Source of the DNA: Flavobacteriales bacterium UBA958
GTDB taxonomy: Bacteria > Bacteroidota > Bacteroidia > Flavobacteriales_D > Crocinitomicaceae
Direction: 5' to 3'
Length of the DNA: 21,872 bases
Assembly: GCA_002293045.1 (NCBI GenBank)
Contig: DBCM01000064.1
Span: 1 to 21,872, forward strand
Shown: positions 7,975-18,000 of the stretch, piece after piece
How the letters are laid out: the number at the start of each line of letters is the position of its first letter
Numbering within the stretch: position 1 is the stretch's first letter
Notes under the pieces: generated by a model
Databases searched by the model: none
What the model was told of the DNA's origin: nothing
Seen by the model: only the letters and a program-made list of their open reading frames with translations
Made by a program: the position numbers and the translations under genes

Positions 7975-9225
7975 ATGGCAATACTTGAAATGAAAGTGCC
8001 CTCTCCGGGGGAATCAATATCAGAAGTTGAAATCGCTCAATGGCTAGTCGCAGATGGAGATTATGTAGAGAAAGATCAAGCCATTGCCGAGGTAGATTCA
8101 GATAAAGCAACCTTAGAACTTCCTGCAGAACAAAGTGGTGTAATTACACTTAAAGCGCAAGAGGGGGATACCGTTAAGGTTGGGCAAGTGGTATGTTTAA
8201 TCGATACCAGTGCCGCCAAACCTGCAGGCAGTGCACCCGCTAACGTGGAGGCAACTCCACCTGCTGCTGCCCCAGCACCAAAAAAAGAAGAAGTGGTAGT
8301 TCCAAACCCAAACCCGGTCGCGTCCTATGCTGCAGGAACTCCTTCTCCCGCCGCTGCTAAATTAATGGAGGAAAATAAGGTGGATTCCAAACGAATTAAT
8401 GCCACGGGTAAAGATGGACGCATTACAAAAAATGATGTAATGAACGCCTTATCCGCAGGTTTTGATGCCTCGGCCTCCGCTGGTTGGGGCGGTACGCGTG
8501 ATACTCGTCGTGAGAAAATGTCAATGCTTCGTAGAAAAATTGCAGAACGATTGGTTGCGGTAAAAAGTGAAACAGCGATGTTAACTACCTTCAATGAAAT
8601 CGACATGAAGCCAGTAATGGATTTGCGCTCAAAGTATAAAGATGCGTTTTCGAAACACCACGAAGTTAACCTTGGATTTATGTCCTTTTTTACCAAAGCA
8701 GTAACAGAAGCACTAAAATTGTACCCCGCTGTAAATGGTCAAATTGATGGAAATGAAATGATTTTTCACGACTACGCCGATGTAGGAATTGCCGTATCTT
8801 CCCCAAAAGGATTGATGGTTCCCATTTTACGCAACGCGGAGCAGATGTCATTGGCCGAAATTGAACGTGAAATAAAACGCTTGGCAGTAAAGGCAAGAGA
8901 CGGTAAAATTACCCCGGAAGACATGACAGGAGGTACGTTCACCATTACCAATGGCGGTGTATTCGGCTCCATGCTGTCTACCCCAATAATTAACCCGCCT
9001 CAATCTGCAATTCTTGGAATGCATAACATTGTGGAACGCCCAGTAGCGGTGAATGGACAAGTAGAAATTAGACCAATCATGTATGTGGCCTTGTCTTACG
9101 ACCATCGGATAATTGACGGGAAAGAATCCGTTGGATTTTTAGTTAAAGTGAAAGAAATGCTGGAGAAGCCTGAACGAATGCTATTCGGAGCAAAAGATCC
9201 AGCTCAAATATTATTGGGATTATAA
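7975..9225 (+). CDS. sucB: 2-oxoglutarate dehydrogenase E2, dihydrolipoyllysine-residue succinyltransferase
   Basis: A 416-residue E2 core subunit that moves the succinyl group from E1 to CoA. In order it has one lipoyl domain (1-78) with the lipoylated Lys44 in DSDKA, an Ala/Pro-rich flexible linker (about 80-120), a peripheral-subunit binding domain (about 122-160, [10 protein letters not shown] to NDVMNAL) and the catalytic acyltransferase domain (about 178-416) with His377 and Asp381 in DHRIIDG. A single lipoyl domain and the SYDHRIIDG version fit succinyltransferases. I chose the ATG at 7975 ([13 protein letters not shown]) rather than the TTG at 7960, which overlaps the sucA end and would add five residues not seen in the family. 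The gap from sucA is 4 nt and to maeB 13 nt. Confidence 0.97.
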   Translation: MAILEMKVPSPGESISEVEIAQWLVADGDYVEKDQAIAEVDSDKATLELPAEQSGVITLKAQEGDTVKVGQVVCLIDTSAAKPAGSAPANVEATPPAAAPAPKKEEVVVPNPNPVASYAAGTPSPAAAKLMEENKVDSKRINATGKDGRITKNDVMNALSAGFDASASAGWGGTRDTRREKMSMLRRKIAERLVAVKSETAMLTTFNEIDMKPVMDLRSKYKDAFSKHHEVNLGFMSFFTKAVTEALKLYPAVNGQIDGNEMIFHDYADVGIAVSSPKGLMVPILRNAEQMSLAEIEREIKRLAVKARDGKITPEDMTGGTFTITNGGVFGSMLSTPIINPPQSAILGMHNIVERPVAVNGQVEIRPIMYVALSYDHRIIDGKESVGFLVKVKEMLEKPERMLFGAKDPAQILLGL

Positions 9226-9238
9226 TCCAAACCAACTT

Positions 9239-11503
9239 ATGGCAAAAATTAGAAAGCAGGATGCGTTGGATTACCACGCGATGGGAAGACCTGGTAAAAT
9301 TGAAGTAGTTCCAACGAAACCTTATTCTTCTCAACGCGATTTATCCTTAGCCTATTCTCCAGGGGTAGCAGAGCCGTGCTTAAAAATTGCAGAGAATAAA
9401 GAGGATGTGTATAAATATACCAGTAAATCTAACCTGGTAGCCGTAATTTCCAACGGAACGGCTGTATTGGGACTTGGAGATATTGGCCCGGAAGCATCTA
9501 AGCCAGTGATGGAAGGAAAGGGCTTGCTGTTTAAGATTTTTGCAGACATTGATGTATTCGACATCGAGATTGATGCGAAAGATCCTGAGTTGTTTATTCA
9601 AACTGTTAAGGCAATTGCACCAACGTTTGGAGGAATAAACTTAGAAGACATCAAAGCACCAGAAGCATTCGAAATCGAACGCCGATTGAAAGCAGAATTG
9701 GACATTCCAATCATGCATGACGATCAACACGGTACAGCGATTATTTCTTCCGCAGCATTGCTTAATGCCTTGGAATTAGCAAAAAAGAAAATTGAACGCG
9801 TTAAAATCGTAATCTCAGGAGCCGGTGCTTCTGCTTTGTCGTGTGCGAAGTTGTATGTGGCATTAGGAGCTAAAGTTTCCAATATTTATATGTTCGATTC
9901 GAAAGGATTGATCGGTGCCTTTAGAAGGGATCTTGATGAAATGAAGTCATTTTTTGCAAGCCATAAGAAAGAGGTTTCGTTTGAAGACGCATTTAAAGGA
10001 GCGGATGTATTTTTAGGCCTTTCTCGTGGAGGCCTTGTCAACAAAGAAATGATTAAGAAAATGGCTAAGGATCCCATTGTTTTCGCATTGGCTAATCCGG
10101 ATCCAGAAATCTCATACAGGGACGCAACCTCCGTTCGTAAAGACATCATCATGGCAACGGGACGTTCAGATCATCCAAATCAGGTGAATAATGTCTTAGG
10201 GTTTCCCTTTATTTTTCGTGGAGCACTCGATGTTCGAGCTACGACCATCAATGAAGAAATGAAATTAGCAGCGGTTAAAGCCATTGCATCTCTGGCCAAG
10301 GAAACCATCCCAGAGGAAGTAATTGAAGCGTATGGCGAAAAGAATATCTCTTTCGGAAGAGATCAAATCATACCTAAGCCCCTAGACCCGCGCTTAATTT
10401 ATTCTGTCGCCCCAGCCGTGGCAAAAGCAGCCATGGATTCCGGGGTTGCAAAGAATCCCATTAAAGATTGGCAGAAATATGAGGCAGAATTAAAGGCCCG
10501 ACTGGGATTAGACAACGAGTTACTGAGAAACATTACTGCGAAAGCCCAAAGTAATCCTAAAAAAGTGGTTTTTGCAGAAGCAGACAATGTGAAAATACTT
10601 AAGGCAGCTCAAGTGTCTTACGAAGAAGGTGTTGCCTTTCCAATTCTTTTAGGGGATCGAGAGGTGATTCTCGCGCTAATGGAAGAATATAACGTAGAGC
10701 TACCGGAAGTAACCATTGTTGATCCAAAAGCAGACACGGAAGAGGAGCGACGCACCATGTTCGGAAAAGAATTTTTTCAGCGCAGAAAACGAAAAGGCTT
10801 AACGGAATTTGAGGCGGTAAAACTCATGCGTGAGCGAAATCATTTTGGAGCAATGATGGTAGATATGGGCTTGGCAGATGCCATGATTACGGGGTTAACA
10901 CGCTCTTATCGTTCTACTGTTAAACCCTTGTTGCAAATTATTGGTCTTGAAAAGGATGTTAAAACCGTTGCCGGTATGTATATTTTGAATACAAAACGCG
11001 GCCCAATGTTTTTGGCGGATACGACTGTTAATTTAAATCCAAATGCCAGTCAAATTGCAGAAATCACCATCAACGTAGCTAAAACAATTCGGAAACTTAA
11101 GGTGCAACCTAAAATTGCCTTGTTGAGTTATTCTAACTTTGGTTCTTCTCCAGGCCCGGATGCAGAAAAAATGGCCGAGGCTGTTGCTACCCTCCATGCC
11201 GAGCATCCTCATTTAATTGTAGACGGTGAAATTCAAGCAAACTTTGCCCTGAATTCGGATTTATTGCTAGAGAAATTCCCCTTTTCCACTTTGGCAAATA
11301 AAGAAGTCAATACCTTGATTTTTCCAAATTTGTCAGCAGGAAATATCTCGTATAAATTATTACAGCAAATGACCGATAGTGATGCGGTTGGACCAATTCT
11401 AATTGGGATGAGAAAATCCATTCATGTGGTTCAGCTTGGAGCTACCGTAAGAGAAATAATAAATATGGTGAAAGTGGCCGTTATTGACGCTCAAAACAAA
11501 TAA
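9239..11503 (+). CDS. maeB: NADP-dependent malic enzyme with C-terminal phosphotransacetylase-like domain
   Basis: A 754-residue large-type bacterial malic enzyme (E. coli MaeB is 759), which decarboxylates malate to pyruvate with NADP as usual coenzyme. The malic domain (about 15-400) shows catalytic Tyr39 in [10 protein letters not shown], Lys94 in MEGKGLLFK, the metal-binding MHDDQHGTA (159-167) and the Rossmann loop SGAGAS (193-198). Residues about 430-754 are related to phosphate acetyltransferase ([37 protein letters not shown]). In this class that domain is thought to be regulatory, sensing acetyl-CoA, rather than catalytic. It lies 13 nt after sucB and 3 nt before ruvA, so it can share a transcript with 2-oxoglutarate dehydrogenase and control the exit of carbon from the same cycle. 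NADP preference is inferred from family. Confidence 0.97.
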   Translation: MAKIRKQDALDYHAMGRPGKIEVVPTKPYSSQRDLSLAYSPGVAEPCLKIAENKEDVYKYTSKSNLVAVISNGTAVLGLGDIGPEASKPVMEGKGLLFKIFADIDVFDIEIDAKDPELFIQTVKAIAPTFGGINLEDIKAPEAFEIERRLKAELDIPIMHDDQHGTAIISSAALLNALELAKKKIERVKIVISGAGASALSCAKLYVALGAKVSNIYMFDSKGLIGAFRRDLDEMKSFFASHKKEVSFEDAFKGADVFLGLSRGGLVNKEMIKKMAKDPIVFALANPDPEISYRDATSVRKDIIMATGRSDHPNQVNNVLGFPFIFRGALDVRATTINEEMKLAAVKAIASLAKETIPEEVIEAYGEKNISFGRDQIIPKPLDPRLIYSVAPAVAKAAMDSGVAKNPIKDWQKYEAELKARLGLDNELLRNITAKAQSNPKKVVFAEADNVKILKAAQVSYEEGVAFPILLGDREVILALMEEYNVELPEVTIVDPKADTEEERRTMFGKEFFQRRKRKGLTEFEAVKLMRERNHFGAMMVDMGLADAMITGLTRSYRSTVKPLLQIIGLEKDVKTVAGMYILNTKRGPMFLADTTVNLNPNASQIAEITINVAKTIRKLKVQPKIALLSYSNFGSSPGPDAEKMAEAVATLHAEHPHLIVDGEIQANFALNSDLLLEKFPFSTLANKEVNTLIFPNLSAGNISYKLLQQMTDSDAVGPILIGMRKSIHVVQLGATVREIINMVKVAVIDAQNK

Positions 11504-11506
11504 ATT

Positions 11507-12082
11507 ATGATTGCACAATTGCAAGGACGCCTGGTTGAAAAACACCCAACAGAACTTATCATTGATTGCGGTGGAGTAGGTTACGAAGTTAAAATTTCGT
11601 TGAATTGTTTCTCTGCCTTGGGTGATTCTGAACAAGTGCGGGTATTTACAAAACTCATTGTACGGGAAGATGCGCATTTGCTGTATGGCTTTCACGCCAA
11701 AGAAGAACGGGAGATGTTTAATCACCTGATTAGCGTTTCAGGAATTGGGCCAAATACGGCGATGATCATGTTGTCGTCTATGGTCCCCGAAGATATTGCT
11801 AAGGCAATCCAAACCGAGGATGTGGTAACCATTCAAAAAATTAAAGGAATTGGCGCTAAAACCGCCCAACGGGTGATCATTGATCTGAAAGGGAAAGTCG
11901 TGAAATTATCCGAACAAGCACAAAATATGTTCAGCGCGAACAATACAAATAGATTTGATGCGTTAACGGCACTGGTTTCTTTGGGCTTCGATAAAAAAGC
12001 AGCGGAAAAAGCAATAGAACGCATCGATACGGGCAGTGAACCGGTTGAATCATTAATCAAAGAGGCTTTAAAAGTATTGTAG
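11507..12082 (+). CDS. ruvA: Holliday junction branch migration protein RuvA
   Basis: A 191-residue RuvA, which binds Holliday junctions as a tetramer and loads the RuvB motor. Domain I is the OB fold (1-64, with VGYEVKISL and HLLYGFHAKEE). Domain II carries two helix-hairpin-helix motifs, VSGIGPNTAMIML (77-89) and IKGIGAKTAQRVII (112-125). Domain III (about 147-191) is the RuvB-binding C terminus, ending ESLIKEALKVL. Length and motifs are normal. The start is an ATG 3 nt after the maeB stop. Its TAG stop shares one base with the GTG start of sprA (TAGTG). The order malic enzyme - ruvA - sprA is known from Flavobacteriia, so the position reflects inherited order more than a role in secretion. 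Confidence 0.98.
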   Translation: MIAQLQGRLVEKHPTELIIDCGGVGYEVKISLNCFSALGDSEQVRVFTKLIVREDAHLLYGFHAKEEREMFNHLISVSGIGPNTAMIMLSSMVPEDIAKAIQTEDVVTIQKIKGIGAKTAQRVIIDLKGKVVKLSEQAQNMFSANNTNRFDALTALVSLGFDKKAAEKAIERIDTGSEPVESLIKEALKVL

Positions 12083-15000
12083 TGAATTGGTGTAAGAGAA
12101 ATATTCTTTCTAAGGGTTTCTTATTGGGCTTACTTTTAGCCCTGTACGCGCATGCATCTTTTGCTCAAGGACCCGTTCTTCCTTTTCCGATTAATCCTTC
12201 CTTTAATTCCTATAACAACAATCAGCAATCCTTCGATTTAGGTGACCCTACCAACATGCAACAAAGCATTGAATATGATCCTGAAACAGGACATTACGTC
12301 TTTAAGCAAACGGTAGGAGAAGGACTTCTCTTTCGAAACCCAACTTCTATGTCCCTGGAAGACTACCTGAAGTATAAGAATAAACAATTTGAAGGTCAAA
12401 ATTGGGAACAACAAATCGAAGAAGAGTCGGTGGTTGGTAGATCCTTTGAACTTCCTATTAAAATTGGGAGTAAGGTCTTTGAAAGTATTTTTGGTTCGGG
12501 TGAAATTGTAATCCGTCCCCAAGGAAATGTCGAGGTCCAACTTGGAGTAAATCACTCGCGGTATGATAACCCGATCCTTCCCCTGCGTCAGCGTAGGATT
12601 ACTCGCTTTGATTTCCAGCAAAACATCAACATGGATATTGTTGGTCAAATTGGAACACGCCTTAAAATTGGTGCAAAATACAACACGCAAGCGGCCTTCG
12701 ATTTTGAAAATATTTCTAAACTCGAGCATACCGGCGACGAGGACCAAATTCTTCAGAAAATTGCATTGGGTATGGTCAGCTTGGATTTACCAACTTCTTT
12801 GATTCAAGGCTCGCAAACCCTCTTCGGAGCAAAAACACAGCTTAAATTCGGCCGTTCAACCTTTGATTTGATTCTTGCTCAATCCAAAGGCAAGCGTCAA
12901 GAGATCAACATTACGGGAAAGTCTCAAGTGCAGAAGTTTGAACTAACCGCGGATAACTACGAAGCCAATCGTCATTACTTTTTGAATATGTTTTATCATG
13001 ACGATTATGATTCTGCAATGACCTCCTTACCAAATGTGAATGCCACTCGTTACATCACACGAATTGAAGTATGGGTTACCAATCGCTCTAATATAACTGA
13101 GAATACGCGTAATATTATTGCTTTTTCTGATTTAGGGGAAGGTAAATCTACCAACTGTCAAGGAAATCCGGGGGGCTTCGGCACAGGCGTTGAACCTGCC
13201 AATAATGCCAATAGTTTATATCAATGGGCGGCAAATCAACCCCTGATTCGAAACTTCGCTACCGCAGTTCCTGCCCTAAACAATCAGGTGACAGCCCCGG
13301 GTCCTTTCCAACAAGCAAAAGACTATGAAAAGGTAGAGAACGCTCGTAAATTATCGGATCAGGAATTCAGCTATAATGCATTGCTCGGTTATGTTTCGTT
13401 AAACAATCCGCTCAATAACGATGAGGTTCTCGCCGTCGCTTATGAGTATACTTACCGTGGACAAACCTATCAAGTTGGTGAATTATCCACCGATGGTGCC
13501 AGCGGTCAAGAAGCCCTAATTTTAAAATTATTAAAGCCAACCATTACGAGTCCACAAAATAAGATTTGGGACTTAATGATGAAAAACGTGTATTCCATTG
13601 GTGCCTATCAAGTAGATCAACAGGGATTTAAAGTTGATATTTTCTACAACAACCCTTCTACCAGTGTTCCGTTGCCGGTGTTCCCAATGGCCGGGTTAGA
13701 TGATAAACAACTAGTGACTTTACTAGAAATGGACCGTTTAAATCAGAATAATCAGCCGTTTTCTGACGGTGTTTTTGATTATGTGCCTTTTACTGTTAAC
13801 GGTTCAAAAATTGAGAACGGGGGAACAATTAACCGTAAGAATGGAAGAATCTTTTTCTCAACCGTTGAACCTTTTGGCAAAACATTGGCAAACAAATTAC
13901 AATCCATCGGCGTTCCTCAAACAACTATTAATAACATTGCTTTTTACGAATTATACGATTCAACAAAAACAGCCGCCCAACAAATTCCGAGTAAAAACAG
14001 GTTCCTGTTTAAAGGCGAGTATCAATCCTCGGTAAGTTCAGACATTCCACTGAACGCACTGAACGTGCCGCAAGGAGCGGTTACTGTAACGGCCGGAGGA
14101 ATAAAGTTGACCGAGGGCACCGACTTTACCGTGGATTATAACCTCGGGAGAGTTAAAATTCTAAACACCGGAATTCTAGAGTCAAATACTCCCATAAAAA
14201 TTTCCATAGAAAGCAATTCAGTGTTTGGATTTCAAGCCCGTTCGCTCATGGGGGGGCATTACCAGTATCGCTTGAGCGATAAAATGAAGTTTGGTGCCAC
14301 GTGGGTACGAATGACCGAACGTCCAGTAACTCAAAAAGTGGATTTTGGAAGCGAACCCTTTAAAAACAATGTAGTTGGAATCGACTTTAGCATTCGAACC
14401 GACGTTCCATTCCTTACGCGCCTTGTTGATTTACTGCCCGTAATTTCAACCAATCAAATGTCTACCTTCTCTATTAATGGTGAAGCTGCTTATTTAATTC
14501 CTGGGCAACCCAAAGTGATCAATAAAGACGGTACTTCCTACGTAGATGATTTCGAAGCGTCTCAAAGTACAATTGATTTAAAATCAGCAACCGCATGGCG
14601 TTTAGCGTCTATCCCACAAGGACAACCCGACCTTTTCCCAGAGGCCTCCTCACAGAATTTATCCGCTGGGTTCAAACGGGCGAAAATGGCATGGTATACC
14701 ATTGACCCAGTGTTCTACCAAAGCAATAATTTAACCCCCAATCACATTAAGCAAGACGCAACCATGTTGGCAGATAGCCGCATGCGTCTCGTGAATTTTA
14801 CGGACATATTCCCGAATCAACAGTTGCAATACGGGTCCATTCCAAACATTACAGTATTCGACGTTAATTATTATCCAAAGGAGCGTGGGATGTACAATTA
14901 TGACACCACCGCAACAGTAGATAGCCTAGGTCAATTTACGAATCCTGAGAACCGGTGGGGCGGCATCATGAGGGCCCTATCAACGAATGATTTTGAGTTG

Positions 15001-18000
15001 GCAAACGTACAATTTATTCAGTTTTGGATGCTCGATCCTTTCAATGACGATGCGGAAAATCAAGACCCAAACACCACGATGAATGGAGGGGATTTGTATT
15101 TTAATTTGGGGAATGTTTCCGAAGACGTTTTACCAGACTCACGCAAAGAATATGAAAATGGCATTCCTCCTTTCGGTCCATCCATTGCAGATAATGTAGA
15201 TACTACCCTTTGGGCAAGGGTTTCCAATGAACAGGTCATTGTAAATGCATTTGATACCGATCCAGAAGCAAGACTGAACCAAGACATCGGACTCGATGGA
15301 TGGAATAGCGCTTCAGAGCAATCCGCGTATGCAAACTATGTGAATTGGGTTCAGAATAACCCTACTATTTCTCCTGTTGCGAAAGCTAGAATGATTCAAG
15401 ACCCATCGAATGACGATTATAACTATTACCTCGATGACAACTTTGATAATGCCCAGTTAAATATTCTAGAGCGATACAAGCGATATAATGGCATGGAAGG
15501 GAATGCGCCTACCACCAATATGTCCGATACGGCCAATGCGGCAGGTTATCCTACTCAGGCCACGAATATGCCCGATTTAGAGGATATCAATCAAGACAAT
15601 AACCTGTCAGAATCTGAGGCCTATTTCCAGTACAAAATGAGCTTGCGGCCAAATGATATGGTGGTTGGTAAAAACTTCATTACCAACGTTCAGTTGTATC
15701 AAAATGGAAATAAAACTGAAAAGTGGTATCAGGTACGTATCCCCTTGATTTCTTATGAGAAAAAGGTGAATGGGATCCAAGATTTTAGGTCGATACGATT
15801 TATGCGCTTGTTCATGAAAAACTTTGATGAGCAAACGCAATTGCGTTTTGCCAAAATGGAATTTATGCGCGGTGAATGGAGGCCTTATTTACTCGATTTA
15901 ACCCAGCCAGGAATTAGTGTTCAACCCGATCCAAACTTAACGGCGTTCAATATTTCTGCAGTGAATGTGGAAGAAAACGACCAACGCACTCCGGTTAAAT
16001 ATGAGGTACCACCGGGTATCATTCGAGAAATTGATCCATCACAGACCTATCAGCGTCAAATGAATGAGCAATCTTTGGTGTTGGACATCTGCAACCTAGA
16101 GGATGGAGATGCTAGAGCCGCATATAAAAATGTGGTTTTTGATGTGCGAACCTACAAAAAACTTAAGCTGTTTGCCCACGCAGAAGAAGTAAATCCATTG
16201 ATTCCGTTTAACGATAAAGAAGTCACCTTGTTTGTGCGCTTAGGTACAGATTTCGTGGATAACTATTATGAATATGAGCTGCCCTTGGTTAAAACGCCAT
16301 GGGGTGTGACTTCACCTGATGACATTTGGCCTGCAGCAAATAATGTGGAAATTGTATTTGATGATTTATTGAATTTAAAAAAAGAACGGAATCAAAAAGT
16401 AGAGGACGGAGTTACCGGGGTTTCTACCATGTTTGAGTACGCAAAAGACGATCCGGCAAACGCGGATCATAGAATCAAGGTGAAAGGCTCCCCTAATTTA
16501 CAAGCGATTAAAACCATCATGATTGGGGTCAGAAATCCCCTTCAATCTGATCCGAGTAATAATTGGCCCGATGATGGAGAACCAGAATGCGTCAATGTAT
16601 GGGTGAATGAATTGCGTTTAACCGATTTTGTGAGTGAAGGTGGAGGCGCTGCCGTGGGTCAAGCACAACTACAATTAGCTGATTTCGCTACGATTTCCGC
16701 TTCTGGTAATTATTCCGGAATCAACTGGGGATCCGTTGAAAGTCGCGTCCAGGATCGTCAACGAAATCAAAAGGTGGGAGTAGACATGAACTCTACCGTA
16801 CAGCTAGGGCAATTCTTTGGTAAACAAGCGAAAGTATCCTTACCATTCTTTTATGGGTACTCCTTGAATGTGATTAATCCAGAATACGACCCATTCAATC
16901 CAGACATTAAATTAGCAGATTATGATTTAGCTACCCGAAAGGAGCGCGGAAAATTGGGTCAAGACTTTAATGAGCGCAAATCATTCAATTTTACGAACGT
17001 TCGCAAAGAAGCAAAAGCAGGGGCTAAGCCAGCATTCTGGCGCATTTCTAACTGGTCTGCAAGTTATGCGTATTCGGAGAATTTGAAACGTGATTTTAAT
17101 ACCAATTACGACCGAACGAAGAATTACACAGGAGCTTTAAATTATAATTACACGTTTACCGGCAAAGCCGTTGAGCCCTTTAAAAAATGGAAACCCGTTC
17201 AAAAATCTAAGTGGCTTGCCTTGGTTAAAGACATGAACTTCTACCTCATGCCGAAGAACATCACCTTTACCAATGATCTCTTACGGATGTATAACGAACG
17301 ACAAGTTCGGAATAACTTGGTTCCAAATTATCAGTTTGATCCAGTCTTCTTAAAGAAATTTGATTGGAACAGAAATTATAACATTGGGTATGATATTACC
17401 AAGAATCTCAAGGCCTCTTTCGCGGCAACGAACAAAGCAATTTTTGCCGAAGGAAATAGCCGGGTGGATCGGAAGAATGATCCGTTTGCGTTTCAAGAAT
17501 TCAAGGATTCAATCCGCTCTCAAATGGCTACGTTTGGTCAAACAATGGAATATAGCCATAATTATAATTTGAGTTATACGGTACCCTTGGATAAGTTTCC
17601 TTTGACGAATTGGTTAACCTTAAATGCCAAATACAATGGCAGCTACAATTGGCAACGCGCACCCTTAGCCCAAACCAATTTTGGTAACATCATTCAAAAC
17701 AACCGCAGTGTTAACCTTACGTCGCAAGCGAATTTTGTGACATTGTACAACAAGGTCCCTTTGTTTAAGCGCGTACTTTCTGATGGAAGAAATAATCGGG
17801 GGGCATTAAATGCTAAAAACAACCAAGGTCAAAACAACAACCAAGGAAATAAAAAGGTTGAAGAACAGGCTCCTAAACCGCCAAAACCGGTGGAGGAAAT
17901 GACAAAAAAGGAACGAAGAAAATGGGATAAGGTGCTACGAAAATACGAGCGTAAGAAGAAGAAAGAAGAGAATGCCAAGAAGAAGGTGAATCCTGCCGTT

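Noticed and set aside
9668..11503. The phosphotransacetylase-like part of MaeB as a separate pta gene or a fusion artefact
   Set aside because: Large bacterial malic enzymes normally carry this domain; the length and continuous frame match the family.
12238..12747. Minus-strand open frame of 169 codons inside sprA
   Set aside because: It is opposite conserved SprA sequence and has no start signal or domain.
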